From Edolisoma coerulescens (lineage: Eukaryota; Chordata; Aves; Passeriformes; Campephagidae), in NCBI GenBank assembly GCA_013397115.1, contig VWZW01007069.1:1347712-1411711 (forward strand): a DNA stretch of 64,000 nucleotides, in the 5' to 3' direction. The notes beneath the pieces were generated by a model, which saw only the letters and a program-made list of their open reading frames with translations, ran no database searches and had not been told where the DNA came from. The first letter of the stretch is position 1. Each line of letters starts with the position of its first letter. This document shows, in pieces, positions 39,494 through 50,669 of the stretch. The translations under genes and the position numbers were made by a program.

Positions 39494-39530
39494 AATACAT
39501 ATATATATATATTCAAAATATATATGTATT
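39494..39530. repeat. AT-rich 13-bp inverted repeat
   Basis: AATACATATATAT (39494-39506) is the exact reverse complement of ATATATATGTATT (39518-39530), separated by 11 bases. The AT-rich palindrome can extrude as a cruciform or hairpin and is a typical site of AT-repeat length change. It lies in SPRED2 intron 1. Confidence 0.8.
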
Positions 39531-39739
39531 ATGTAGTCCTGCAAGGATTAAATCCATTTTTCTTGGCCAGCATAACATCCTTTCCTGTGCCAGACTTGCC
39601 CAGTGACCCCCACAAAGTGCTGTACACGTGGGTAAAACCTCAAATGAACTGGAAGCAGCTTTTTAGGGAAAAAGCTGGCTTACAAGCATGCTGATAGGCA
39701 AGCAAAGATTCACTGATGCAGCTCAAGCACACGGAATTT

Positions 39740-40340
39740 AAGGTCTCTCCCCAGAAATTAGCTTATTACACAAACAATATTGAATTAAAATGAAAGTCTA
39801 ATGGCATTGGGGTAGATTAATTTATGACTTGTGTCTGTATTGAAGTGTTTATGTAACATGGTCGAAACTGTGTTAGAGCTACCAAAAGCCATGGCAAATG
39901 TTGTTACAAAAATACCCAAAACAATGTTTGATTTTTTTTTTCCTAAAAGGCAGCCATGACATCACTGGGACATGCACACTAATGACAAAACTTTTAATGA
40001 ACAACCATTCAATGAAATCTCTCAAAAAAGACTTTCCTTCAAATTTGTTGAATGGAACAATTTTGCAATAAATGGTTATAGCTGCACATGGTGGTACGTC
40101 TTGAAAAGTTAAGAAGGGGCAGCATAATAAATTTGAATAATTTCCCCCTGCATCTCATGCAGTACAGGCCAGAGTTGCAGCCTCAAGTCCTCCTATTTTC
40201 GTGCAAGAGTATAAAATATTAACAGATTACAAGGAAGCTAATTAGCACTATCATTTACAGTAATGAGTAATAAATTGTTGTTGCATGACCGATGGTATTT
40301 GTTTTATATCACGTGTAAGATAAGCAAAAATCACACTAAA
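39740..40340. promoter_or_regulatory. Candidate conserved non-coding element (AT-rich, homeodomain-type motifs)
   Basis: About 600 bp of intron 1 are unusually dense in TAAT/ATTA motifs, including TAGATTAATTTATGAC near 39812, the 10-bp palindrome GCTAATTAGC at 40237-40246, and CAGTAATGAGTAATAAATTG just after it. The block has no repeat signature. This texture is typical of vertebrate developmental enhancers, but conservation cannot be tested here, so the call is an inference. Confidence 0.3.
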
Positions 40341-42607
40341 GTTTAGCCAGCCAAACAGGTAGATTCATAACATCTGCATCCTGAATTGATTCCCCCCCAC
40401 CTCAAAAAAAAGCCACAACCAAGATCTGCCCTAATTTTTCTCCTAGCATAAACTGACCATAAGCACTCCATTACTGCTATCCTATGTTAGCTAATAAATA
40501 GCAATATTTAGCAAAAAAACCCCCAACAGACAACCACAGAAACTGCATTCCATAAAAATGATTGTCTGCACACAAACATATCCAGAGTATTCCTGTAAAC
40601 TCAAAGTTTACAAAGAAAAGAAAAAAAACCGCTCACCCAAAGGAAGTTGGGAATTTTCCCCCACTCTCCTCCATTTTGATCAGTGGAGACTACAACTACA
40701 TTTATCCCTCTGTAAACATCCTCAATGACACGTATGTTATAACTACGAAGAGTAGATAATATTTTGCAAATATTAAAAAAATAAAATAATTCTGTGACTC
40801 AATTCCAGCTGGGTCCGTATCAGAGGAGGGGTGAGGGAGTAAGCAGGATAACTGCGGTCTAAATCTAAAGGGTTTTCATCTTTTGCCAGATAAATGAACA
40901 TAAAAAAGAAAATAAGACATTCTTGGCTATATCAAAACCAGCATGCACATCGTTTTTGCCTTCAACCTCTCTTTAAATCCCCTACTCCATCAAATGTCCG
41001 TGGAGAGGGACATCAAGGGAAGCAGCTTCCCAGGCAGCATCTATTTTTCCCATTGGAATTTAAAGAAAGGGTGAATGTTAAACCATTAGTTCTGAAAAAA
41101 AAAATTGATAGGTAACCATAAATGAAAGGCTGTGTTTCAGAGAATTCATACATATTCACTGATAAATTATATGCTGATTTAGACAACATTCAGAAGGGCT
41201 GTGGGGGCAGATGGGGGAAGGCGGAGGAAAAAAAAACCCAAGAGTAAAAAATATGGAATTATATGCAGCCAGAGCACACTTACCTGCTGGGGGATGCCAT
41301 TTCCTCTACATTTTAAACCTTTACTGCTCTGTTTCACCACCATTGTCACCGCCAGCCTCCCTGTCTGCACTGGTTACCCCGCGTCCCAGCTGGCTGCTGC
41401 CGGGCGGGCAAGCGGCTTCCCCCCGAGCGTGATTCAGTCTCCTTGAGGGATGTGCTGCATTGTGCGGGGTGAGTCATCCCAGAGGTATTCTGCACATTAC
41501 AGCCCCAGCCGGACCATTACTCATTCGCAATATCCTCCCGGCTCGGAAGAGCACATCGACCAAAGATCCTTGTTTCCCCACCCCGCTTATAGGCTGGGAA
41601 AAAAATAAAATCATTATGATACAACTGCCATAAACTCACGATGGGGGTATTTAGCAGCAGCTGACGGGGCAAACGTGCTGCCAACAGGCTGCCCCAGCCC
41701 GGCAGGCACGTCACCCACACACCCAGGGCTGCAAACAGGTCCAAAGTTGAACGCAGGTGTCATTTCCTCTGGTAGCCCATCAGCACTTTATTCCGAAAAG
41801 CTGCCAACACAGCGCTGGGACCAAGGGTCCAAACCACTCAAAAGGCTTGGAGGAAGCACTGAGCCTCCAACGTGTCTGCCTCCATCACAACTTTTAATGG
41901 GGTTTTAAATACTTCCAGTGAGCAATGGAGTTTGTATCTCTAAGTATCAGCTATAGTTCCTCATACACCCCACCTTTGCTGGCAGCCCACACAACTGAAG
42001 TGCCAACAGTGACATCCTGCACATGAGCTTCATTTTGGACACTTGGTCTCAAATTCTCCCTTGCGGCTCAGAAACCTTCACAACTGCTGGAACCCCTCGC
42101 TCAGCCAGGGTGTCGTGTATGTCCCCACAAGTTCTACGATGATCCCGAATGTCTTCTCATTAAAGCAGAAATATTGCTCAAGAAATGCCTCAGCACCAAT
42201 AACAGGAATAAAAATTGTGACACTGGGGCTCTGAAAGCAGCTTCTAAAAATACCTGCCCAGTTTCTGAACTAATCTATGCTGATGATTAGGCAGGAGGGG
42301 AGAAGAAAGCTAAGTGTTTCCAGGCTCAGCTGCTTCTGTCTGCCTTAAACCCAAATGGTTTTAACCCTGATTTGGGGCAAAAATCCCTTTTTCCCCAAGG
42401 TGGAGAATTGTGATGAGATGATGCTGCCTGCAAGCATCCTTCAGAGGAAAGCCGCATCCCCACTTTACAGACGCTGACAACCTAAAATTACACGTGCTCC
42501 TGAAAACTTCATGCTTGGACCATGGAAACGTTGAGCTAAGGACCAATGAGGCTTGAACTCAGCTTCAGTGAGCAGACACCAGGCTGTGTAGAGGATGCTA
42601 GGATATC

Positions 42608-42670
42608 AGGCGGGGTTGGACTAGACGGCCTTTAAAGGTCCTTTCCCATCCAAACTATTTTGATTGTCTG
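42608..42670 (+). mobile_element. Short CR1 LINE 3' tail fragment
   Basis: GGTTGGACTAGACGGCCTTT followed by AAAGGTCCTTTCCCATCCAA matches the CR1 3' end in sense orientation (GGTTGGACTAGATGACCTTTRAAGGTCC). The terminal octamers are degenerate. Upstream sequence does not clearly continue the element, so this is a very short, strongly 5'-truncated insertion or a remnant. Confidence 0.75.
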
Positions 42671-44724
42671 ACATTCCGAGTCACCAACATTTGTTCACTG
42701 CTTCTCTCCAGCACCCAGCGAGCATGTGTGCAGGTGCAGCTGCAGGCATCTATTTGCAGCTTGGCTGGATTTTGTCATGACAATGGAAGCAAGCTACAGT
42801 CCAAAGCCCTGATGAAGACAACATGCAGCATGTTAAGTTTGTTAGTGGTATCAACGGACAGATGCATTTACTGAATTTCAATATACAACATAAAAAGATC
42901 TTTAACTTAATGGCCAAAGGATAGTCTGTGTTGGTATAGGTGCAACCAACGGGTTAACTCATTAGTCAGAGTATCATGCTATGCAAGTAATTAAAACAAC
43001 AGGTGGGGGGTTTTTTTCTATTTTAATTTCACATCTCCAGTCCACATCTCATCCTATCTAGATGTGCCAGAATCTGCCACCTCACTTTCCTCTTCAAGTT
43101 CTGCAGCAACACTGCTTTTACCTTCAAATGCTTAATGCAGCACCCATCATCTCAATCCTCATCTGTCTCCAGCAAGAACTCAGCACACAAGTCCAAAGCA
43201 ACGTCAGCCAGAAAAATTCAAGAAAGCTGTCTGGCACTTTTTGCTGCAAGTCCAGTTTCTAAAGCTTTTCTCCCAAGGGATGGGGGAAGATGGAATTAGC
43301 CTCCCCGTGTAAGACAAAACTATCCTTGAATAAGCTGTGTTGTAATCGTGTTTTTGAAACAACATCTTGAGCAGTTATATCTCCCCAAAGCTTGCCTGTT
43401 TTCTTGCCTTCCTACTGGTCCACAGACCATCCTGCCACTGGTCCTCCTAAAAACTCAAGGCTCAGCACACAGAGAGACTTGGGACAGTCAGAAGGTTCCT
43501 ACAGATGAGCAACATCAACAAACAGTTCCAGCATGACAAATTACATAGAAAAGCCATCGCACTGTATGGGTACCACAATCTCGCAGCTGCTGTGGGGCAG
43601 CTCTCAGCTCATGGGGCTGGGCTGAGCCACCACGTGGGTAACCTCTGCAAAGCCGCTGGTCTGCCCAGGATTAGGGGCACGTGGGGACAAACACTGCGTG
43701 CGAAAATGCAAGACAGAAAAAAGCTCTCTGTTACAAATGTTACAGCATGCTCAATCCATAGGGATGGAAATAACGCCCTCGCCTTTTGTCTACATCCAGA
43801 AGCTGTTGCACTAGTCAAGAAGAACCACCAACTCATTCAGCTGACTTCAAGCCCTGCTCCCAAGGGTTTTCTCCAAAGGGAAGCAGATATCAAGTCACTG
43901 GATCAGCATCAACTGAATCACTCACTGGTTGGATTCTCACCTTTGCACACGTTCTTTAACCTTAAGGCTAAGCTAACAAACCTCAGCTCCAAGACTGGCA
44001 ATGCTGCTGCACTTTTAAAAATTTATTACTAAAATAATTATTATTTTTCCCCTTAAATACTGCCCGGTCCAGTAGATTGCACACCCAACCCTACTAGCTC
44101 GCTGCTACAGCGAAATATCCTCCAAAGCTTTCTTGCAATTCCCATCGTGGACCGGTGAGTGGCTGTGCCAACACACGAACACTTTCCCCACTTCCCAGCA
44201 AGGTCCATGCTGCTACAGGATTCTGCTATTGGAAATCTAAAGAAACATTGCACCTGGAGAGCCAGCAAGGTGATGGATCTGCCTTTTCCTGCCTGCCAGC
44301 CAACTGCAAGGATGGTTCAAAGAGCTGAGACAGTGGCTGGAGCAAGGGGAGCCCATTTTCACTGCAGCTGCTGGAGTACTTGTGGTGAGGAGAATGAAAT
44401 TCGGTCACGTCATTAATAGCAGTCATGTCAACGGGCTGAACTTCTGCAGCAAAACATTAACAGAGCGCCCGGGACCAAGCCCTGGCAGTGGTGAACCAGG
44501 CACAAAGATGTCTCAGCACGCAATTCCAGTGCAGTGTGAGGTGTTCGAGTACCTGCAGTCCCAGGTCCATTTCGGGAATACTGAAACTTGTTAATGCCTC
44601 ACCCTCTGGGAACACCAGGCTACCCACCTTAGGTGTAGCATTCAAGATTAACCACAGCAGCATTGCCCGAGCACTGCTCGCTGTGCCTTGTAAGAGGTAA
44701 AGAAGGTTACTTTTCTCAATTTTT

Positions 44725-44817
44725 AAATAAAAAAACCAACAAAAACCAGAATAGAACAAACAAAAAAACCCCCAACCAATCAAAACCCCTCCTAAACAAA
44801 CAAACCCTAACAAAAGA
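44725..44817 (-). repeat. G-poor A/C tract, G/T-rich on the transcribed-sense strand
   Basis: The plus strand is nearly only A and C, with no G at all between 44755 and 44815. The minus strand, which is the sense of the SPRED2 pre-mRNA, therefore has G-runs of 3, 2, 4, 2 and 5 bases separated by short T-rich loops within 40 nt. That could support a G-quadruplex of two tiers. It may be a decayed retroposon tail. Confidence 0.65.
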
Positions 44818-46350
44818 CTTCATAGACATGGCCAGTGTAGTTTTATGCCCAGCACTTGAGAGACACCCATTGCACTTATGCTGTCCCTGTTGTCCACAAA
44901 GCTTTCTTGAATACCGGGTTCATTAAGCTGTGTCGTAGGGAAGAGCAGGAAGTATGGCAAAAATAGGAAAAAGGTCATAAAAGTAGATCCTTAGGAAGGA
45001 CTTCAGACGTTTTATGATATGCCTTAGGCTGCTGAACATTCCGGGAGCACCGAAATGCTCCTCCCTACATATCATTACCATGTTTTCCCTATTTTGAATG
45101 TCATTCTCATAGATGAATGGACCTTTGTACATATGTATGACAACAAAAAATGACCCCAGCATAGATGGGTATTTCCAGCCAGGATCTGGGTGGAGGCCAT
45201 ATGGATTTCATTTTCCTGCAGACAGATCAAAGGAAAACGCCAAGAGCGTCTTATTCGACTCCAAATAAACATCCATGACCAGAAAAGGGGTTACACAAAT
45301 GACATGCACCGAGCTCCTCCACGCCGGAAAAGCCTCATGTGCTTTTCTTCTAATTAAACCCTTCCTCCATGGCTCCTAATTGATACCTGGACAAACAGCT
45401 GTAATATACTCCAGGAAATCTAACCCTGTACTTTGCCTTACTTGTGTGACATGGCCTCAGTCATCACAGGGCATGCTGCAAACTTTCATTTTCTTGATAG
45501 GAAACTGGTTTAAAAAACAAGCTACTGAAAAACCAAGGCCCTGCTCCTCCCTTTTTTTTTTGCACTTTAATACTTAGCTCAAAGTAGAGGTACTTAAATG
45601 TGAATCCTTTAGCCACTGCATCTTTGCTTTCCCTTTCTTTAGGATAAAATTTTTTTACCATGCGAGTACTCTAAGACTAATGATGCACATCCTAAACCAG
45701 ATATATCATTTCGTGTCTTCTCCAATTTCTTCCCTCTAGCTTTCAAATCATCTTTACTGTTCTCTGAGGGTTGGCACTATCTTCTGGAAAGCCCCCACGC
45801 CATGAAGCAATACTCCACAGTAAAACCACCTGCAGACCAAGAGGTAGACACCAGGATACGATAACCTTTATCCACCTACATTCCTAAAATCACTGAAAAC
45901 TCCCATAAAACCGTGCTGACCAGCTCTAACTTCATCCTCTTGATCAGATGTTGACTGTGCTTCCTGTCAGCCAGCTCCCTGTTTTGCCGGGGACTGACTT
46001 GAACTAGCCCACTTAAGTTTTCAGGCTCACTCTGCTTCTCCTGTCAGTGCTAGTAAAACATTATCTTGCCCTTAAAATGTACCTTGTCCAGCTCTTCTTT
46101 TCAGTGCTCTGGGGAACAAGCTGCTATTTTACAGAGTTAAAGGAAGGTGGTTAACGCTTATGATTCCACTTTCATTTTTAGTAACGTGGGAATTATTTTA
46201 TTGCTCATTTATGGCAGTGATCCTCACAGTCTGCCTCCTTTGGAGCACAGAAACAACACGGGGCAGGCTTCCCCTCCTGTAAAGGGTACTCCAAGTGTCA
46301 CCATGCCTGCCCTGGATCAGGACATCCAGCATTAACTATCTTCATAAAGG

Positions 46351-46632
46351 CATGCAGTGGTAGGAACAAGGGGGAATGGCTTTAAGATGAAAGAAGGCAG
46401 CTTTAGGTTAAATATTAAAAATAAATTCTTTATTCAGAGGGTGGTGAGGTGCCGGAACAAGCTGCCCAGAGAAGCTGTGGATGCCCCAGTCCTGAAGTGT
46501 TCAAGGTCAGGTTGGATGTGGCTTTGAACAATCTGGTCAACTGGGAAATGTCTCTGCCCATGGCAGGGGCTTTGGAGCAAGATGAGTTTTAAGGTCCCTT
46601 CCAACCCAAACCATTCTATGGTTCTACGATTT
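46351..46632 (+). mobile_element. CR1 LINE 3' fragment with preserved terminus
   Basis: About 280 bp follow the CR1 3' region in sense orientation: GGAACAAGGGGGAATGGCTT, GAGGTGCCGGAACAAGCTGC, CCAGAGAAGCTGTGGATGCC, CAAGGTCAGGTTGGATGTGG and AAGGTCCCTTCCAACCCAAA, ending in CCATTCTATGGTTCTACGAT. The two octamer-like repeats at the end (ATTCTATG, GTTCTACG) are the CR1 3' signature. It is 5'-truncated and not coding, and it is the clearest marker of an avian-type genome here. Confidence 0.9.
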
Positions 46633-48774
46633 TATTTCTTAGCTTACTGATTTTATTATTTAAGTCGCATAGCAGGCAGAGATTTCTCACCAGTACCTTC
46701 GGTTTCCTCTGGCCAACTGTGTGCATCTCCTAACCCCTACTTTGTTCTCCCTGCAGCCAGCTTTCCTGTTTACATCTCTGCCGTCACTTCCCTTGCACAG
46801 CCGAAGGGCTTTGGAAAAAGGACAAACAAACAAGCGTTTCCTCAAGATGCTGGCAGTTGCGTGCCTGTGCCTCTCTCCCTACCACTGTCCTTCGCCTGGT
46901 CACAACACTGTCACGTGCATTTAACGGCGTGCATTTCCTGTGCTTTCCTTCAATAGGCAGAATCTTTTAAATGCTGAAAGACACTGTGGTGCCAAGTGCC
47001 CGCTGAATGTATCCCTGGCAAGAGGGATTTTGCTTGCACACAGCAGAGAAATCAGTCAGAGAAAACATCTTGGGGTCATCCTATCTTCTCATTCCGGCAG
47101 GTAAGGATGAGTTGTTCAACATGCTGCATGCTCATGCTCTCACACCCATTCCTTCCAAAAAGGTTCAGTACAGGGACAGCTGGAGTCCCCTGATATATAT
47201 GAAGGAGATCAAAGACTCCCATGGTCTTTCCTCTTCGCAGCGAAGATGGTGAAGCAGCTTTTCATCCTGTACCCATCAGGGTTTTTGGTACGCTCACTAT
47301 TAGCTGGGATCTGCCATCTCCAATCTTCTGGATTCATTGGGGAATACCAGAACATCAGACCAAAAAAGACTGCTAACAGCTTATGCAAGTGTATTAATTT
47401 AAATGGCCACAGCACTGTTTAAAAACATCAAAAAATGAACACTGAAGAGAAGCAACATTATCTTCTTGCAGAAGATCTGTGGGAAGAAAGCATCTACCTT
47501 TTATCTTTGGGCAAAACCCCATCTATACCATACACTGTCCACTTCCAATAAATTATTAAAGTATCTACAAAGGAAGAAGAAGATACACCCTGATCTTTTT
47601 TCCTAACTTCACACTGGTTTTTCTCTGTCTCAAGCTGTGTAACAACCACTCTATGCATGTTCAGCAGATGATATTGAAACCGCAAGTGTTTATCTCAATC
47701 CAAAACGGCTTCATTTTTTTTTTTCTCCCCTTAAATTCAGATTTAACTAGGGTTTTAATCCCAAGGACATAAGGTTGACAGGAGGTGCATGCTTACCCTT
47801 TGATGCTCCACCTACAAACTTCATTTTTTTTCCTTAAGGCAGTTTCATCCACTTGCAAGTCTGACTTTAGGATTTATCTGTCCCTGCCACTATTTCCACT
47901 AATACCTTGGAGCAAGAGAAATTATAGCAAGGAAGAGCCTTGGTCTGAAGATGGGTCTCTGCTGTAGTCGTCCAAAGGGAGGGCAGCTCCATGCCCAGCA
48001 CTCCACTGTGATGTTTTGGCTCCCAGACAAGATGGCAGCGCAAGAGCGACGTGTCAAGACTGCCCTGCAAGGCCTTCTTTTCCACTAGAAATTAATATTC
48101 AGAGAAAACAGCAGTGGCTTTCCGGCCTCCTAAGGGAGAGATATGTACTCACTGCCCAAACGCAAGATGAATACAAACTTTGCTAAACAGTTCGCACCAT
48201 GATGGGAAATCACAAGTTGACAAGATGCCTGAAAAAACCCCAAACCCAAACCAATGAAAACTCCCTCAGGCCTCTCCAAGTCTGATAAAGGGCTACTTCC
48301 AGCATTGATCTGCAAGGTGGGGCAAGGACCCGCAAGCTGCTCTTTCATCCAGGGATGCCTTTTTATTAATTTTAGCACCAAGAGGAGGCTGGTGCCCAAT
48401 CTGTGCTTCCTCCACCACGAGGACAGCCCTGGGAGCCACCAGGCCAGTGCTGGGAAGATGCTGTGGATATCAACACAACCCAGCACATTCCGCCACGGAA
48501 ACCGGAGGCAGTGCCAGAACGAGCTCTCAGTTACAGGCCCAGCTCCAGTGGATTCAGTGATGGAGTCAGATGACGACAGCTCCATTCGAAATAGAAAGCT
48601 GAGGGGGAAGTCAGTTACTCATCCAAATCCAGTGCTCTCCCTTGGAAATGCATGGATGATGCATACCATCAATTTTGAGAGGGGAGAAATCACATTTCTC
48701 CTGTCTTCACCCTGTCCAGATGTGCTTGGGCTGCAATGAGTCTAGGGAGGACCTGGGAGTTAAGTCCCCATCCA

Positions 48775-48790
48775 ACACACACACACACAC
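48775..48790. repeat. (AC)8 microsatellite
   Basis: Eight uninterrupted AC units lie in SPRED2 intron 1. They may be polymorphic. No other feature is attached. Confidence 0.95.
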
Positions 48791-50659
48791 GCCTGTTTTA
48801 GGAGGAATATACTTACACATTTAATGCACATATTTACAAAATGTGTTGAGATTAGCCAAAAGTAACACAAGTTAGTAGTGTAGCAGCTGAAAAGATTGTT
48901 TCCATCACATTATAATAAAGCAATGCAACATCTGGATGTGGAAAACAGGCACTTCCCTGTTGACTAATGGCCAACGTTCACCTTGCTAAAGGGTTAGGTG
49001 GAAATCCGTGGCTGTCTCAAGAGAAAGCCTTGGATGTAGCAGCATCCCTCTTCTGGAATTCCAGCTAACACTTGGACAGGAACCCTCCAGATGCACTCAC
49101 AACCAAGTAAATGAAGTTTAGCTGAAACAATGTTTTGCCAAAACTAACACAAAGACAGTGACCTCTGGAATTTGGTGCTACTTGCAGATGTCGTAAAGGA
49201 TGCCATCAATGAAGTCATAAAAAAGGTACTTTAACCCCTGGCAGTGATTCATCTATATATTTTTTTCTAGCAAAAAGCCTTATTACTGAGGGGAGAGTTT
49301 CCTACTATTTGCAGGAAAATTCAGAGGAGAACAAGTAGATACTAATTTGTTAAAAAGACAGATAAACATGTACAGGAAATACTTCTATGAAGGTCCTGAT
49401 CCTCTGAAGATTAACAATCTACAGTACTGGAGACAAAACCATGACACTGAGGAAACAAGCAAACTATAAAAACAGGAAGAAGTGGAAGTTTATTTTTTTT
49501 ATGTTATTTTGAGGGAATATTTGTTTTTCTGAAGCTTAAGATACCAGCAGAAGCCTCCATCTGCAGGTCACACTATTCTCTATACAAAAGCAGCTGCAGT
49601 GAGTTTCCTCACCCAGGTCCCCAGAGCTGTCAGATGGGGAGGCCATCCTGTACATTACAGATCTGCTGTTTCCCTAACCAACACTGTTGTTCAGTTTTCA
49701 CCTCATCTAAAGCCATTATGAATTGATGCATGGACAATACCCTGTAGCTGACACCAATAAATCAAGTTATTTTGCTGTTGCATTTCCCTCATGGCCACAG
49801 GACTAGGAGTTTCCTCCAGATACGTATTTTGGTGTATTCACTGTAACAGTATTAAGGTAGTACTTGCTGGCAATGAAGGGCTTTGCCACAAACAGGAAAG
49901 TTGTTCTGGACTTTGCTGCCTTAAGTTTTTGTTCAAATGAAAATAAAACCATCACTGCTGTGAACGACAAGGACGCAGCTGGGATGTGCTGAGGCCAACC
50001 ACCACTTATGCAGCAACCTGGCAGCACAACTATTTTCAGACCATCACAAGTCACCAAAGCTGAACAGACCCCATCACTTTGTCTAGAGGCACCAAACTTT
50101 GCTTCTGTCTCAAAAACATCCTGTGTTCGCTCATGGCAGCATCACAAGGAGCCCTCAGACTTCTGTTACATCTTATACATAACTTATCTTCCTTAAGTGA
50201 GTCAGGCTGAGGCACAGCACTGTCCAGGGGTCTTCTGCTATTACAGGAGGTGGGGAGAATAGGAGACAGGGACCCCACATCACTCCATCTTCACTTAGGA
50301 TCTTTTTGAAGCAACTTCTCCACCTTTGTCTTGCAAAAGCCTTCAAGAAATGTAGATAATTCCCACTGCAACCAATGCTATGCACATGTACTCAATGCCA
50401 ACCTTAGAGCAGAATTCAAATCTGTCTGCAGAATTCCCAGAGCACAGAAGCCATCAATGCAGAAAATAAGTTTAACTTAACCTGAAAAAAAGGTTTAAAT
50501 ATTTATGCTCCTAATATGTCCTCATCACTTCACTCTTCAGTACCATTTATAGCTGAATTATTTTTGTCCACTGAAAGTCATCCCTTTGAACTAGGGCATT
50601 CACTGTTTAGGAAATACAATTAAATTTCCATGTTAGTTAGTGGATGTTAGTTAACTATC

Positions 50660-50669
50660 GGGGGGGGGG
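50660..50669. repeat. G10 homopolymer
   Basis: A run of ten G on the plus strand (C10 in the SPRED2 pre-mRNA). Homopolymers of this length are error-prone in sequencing and replication. Confidence 0.95.

Noticed and set aside
43505..44032. 175-codon plus-strand open frame in intron 1
   Set aside because: Amino-acid composition and lack of any motif suggest chance; it is antisense to SPRED2 and partly overlaps another open frame on the opposite strand.
48130..48739. Overlapping 151- and 161-codon open frames on opposite strands
   Set aside because: Both strands are open over the same stretch, there is no known domain, and neither has supporting context.
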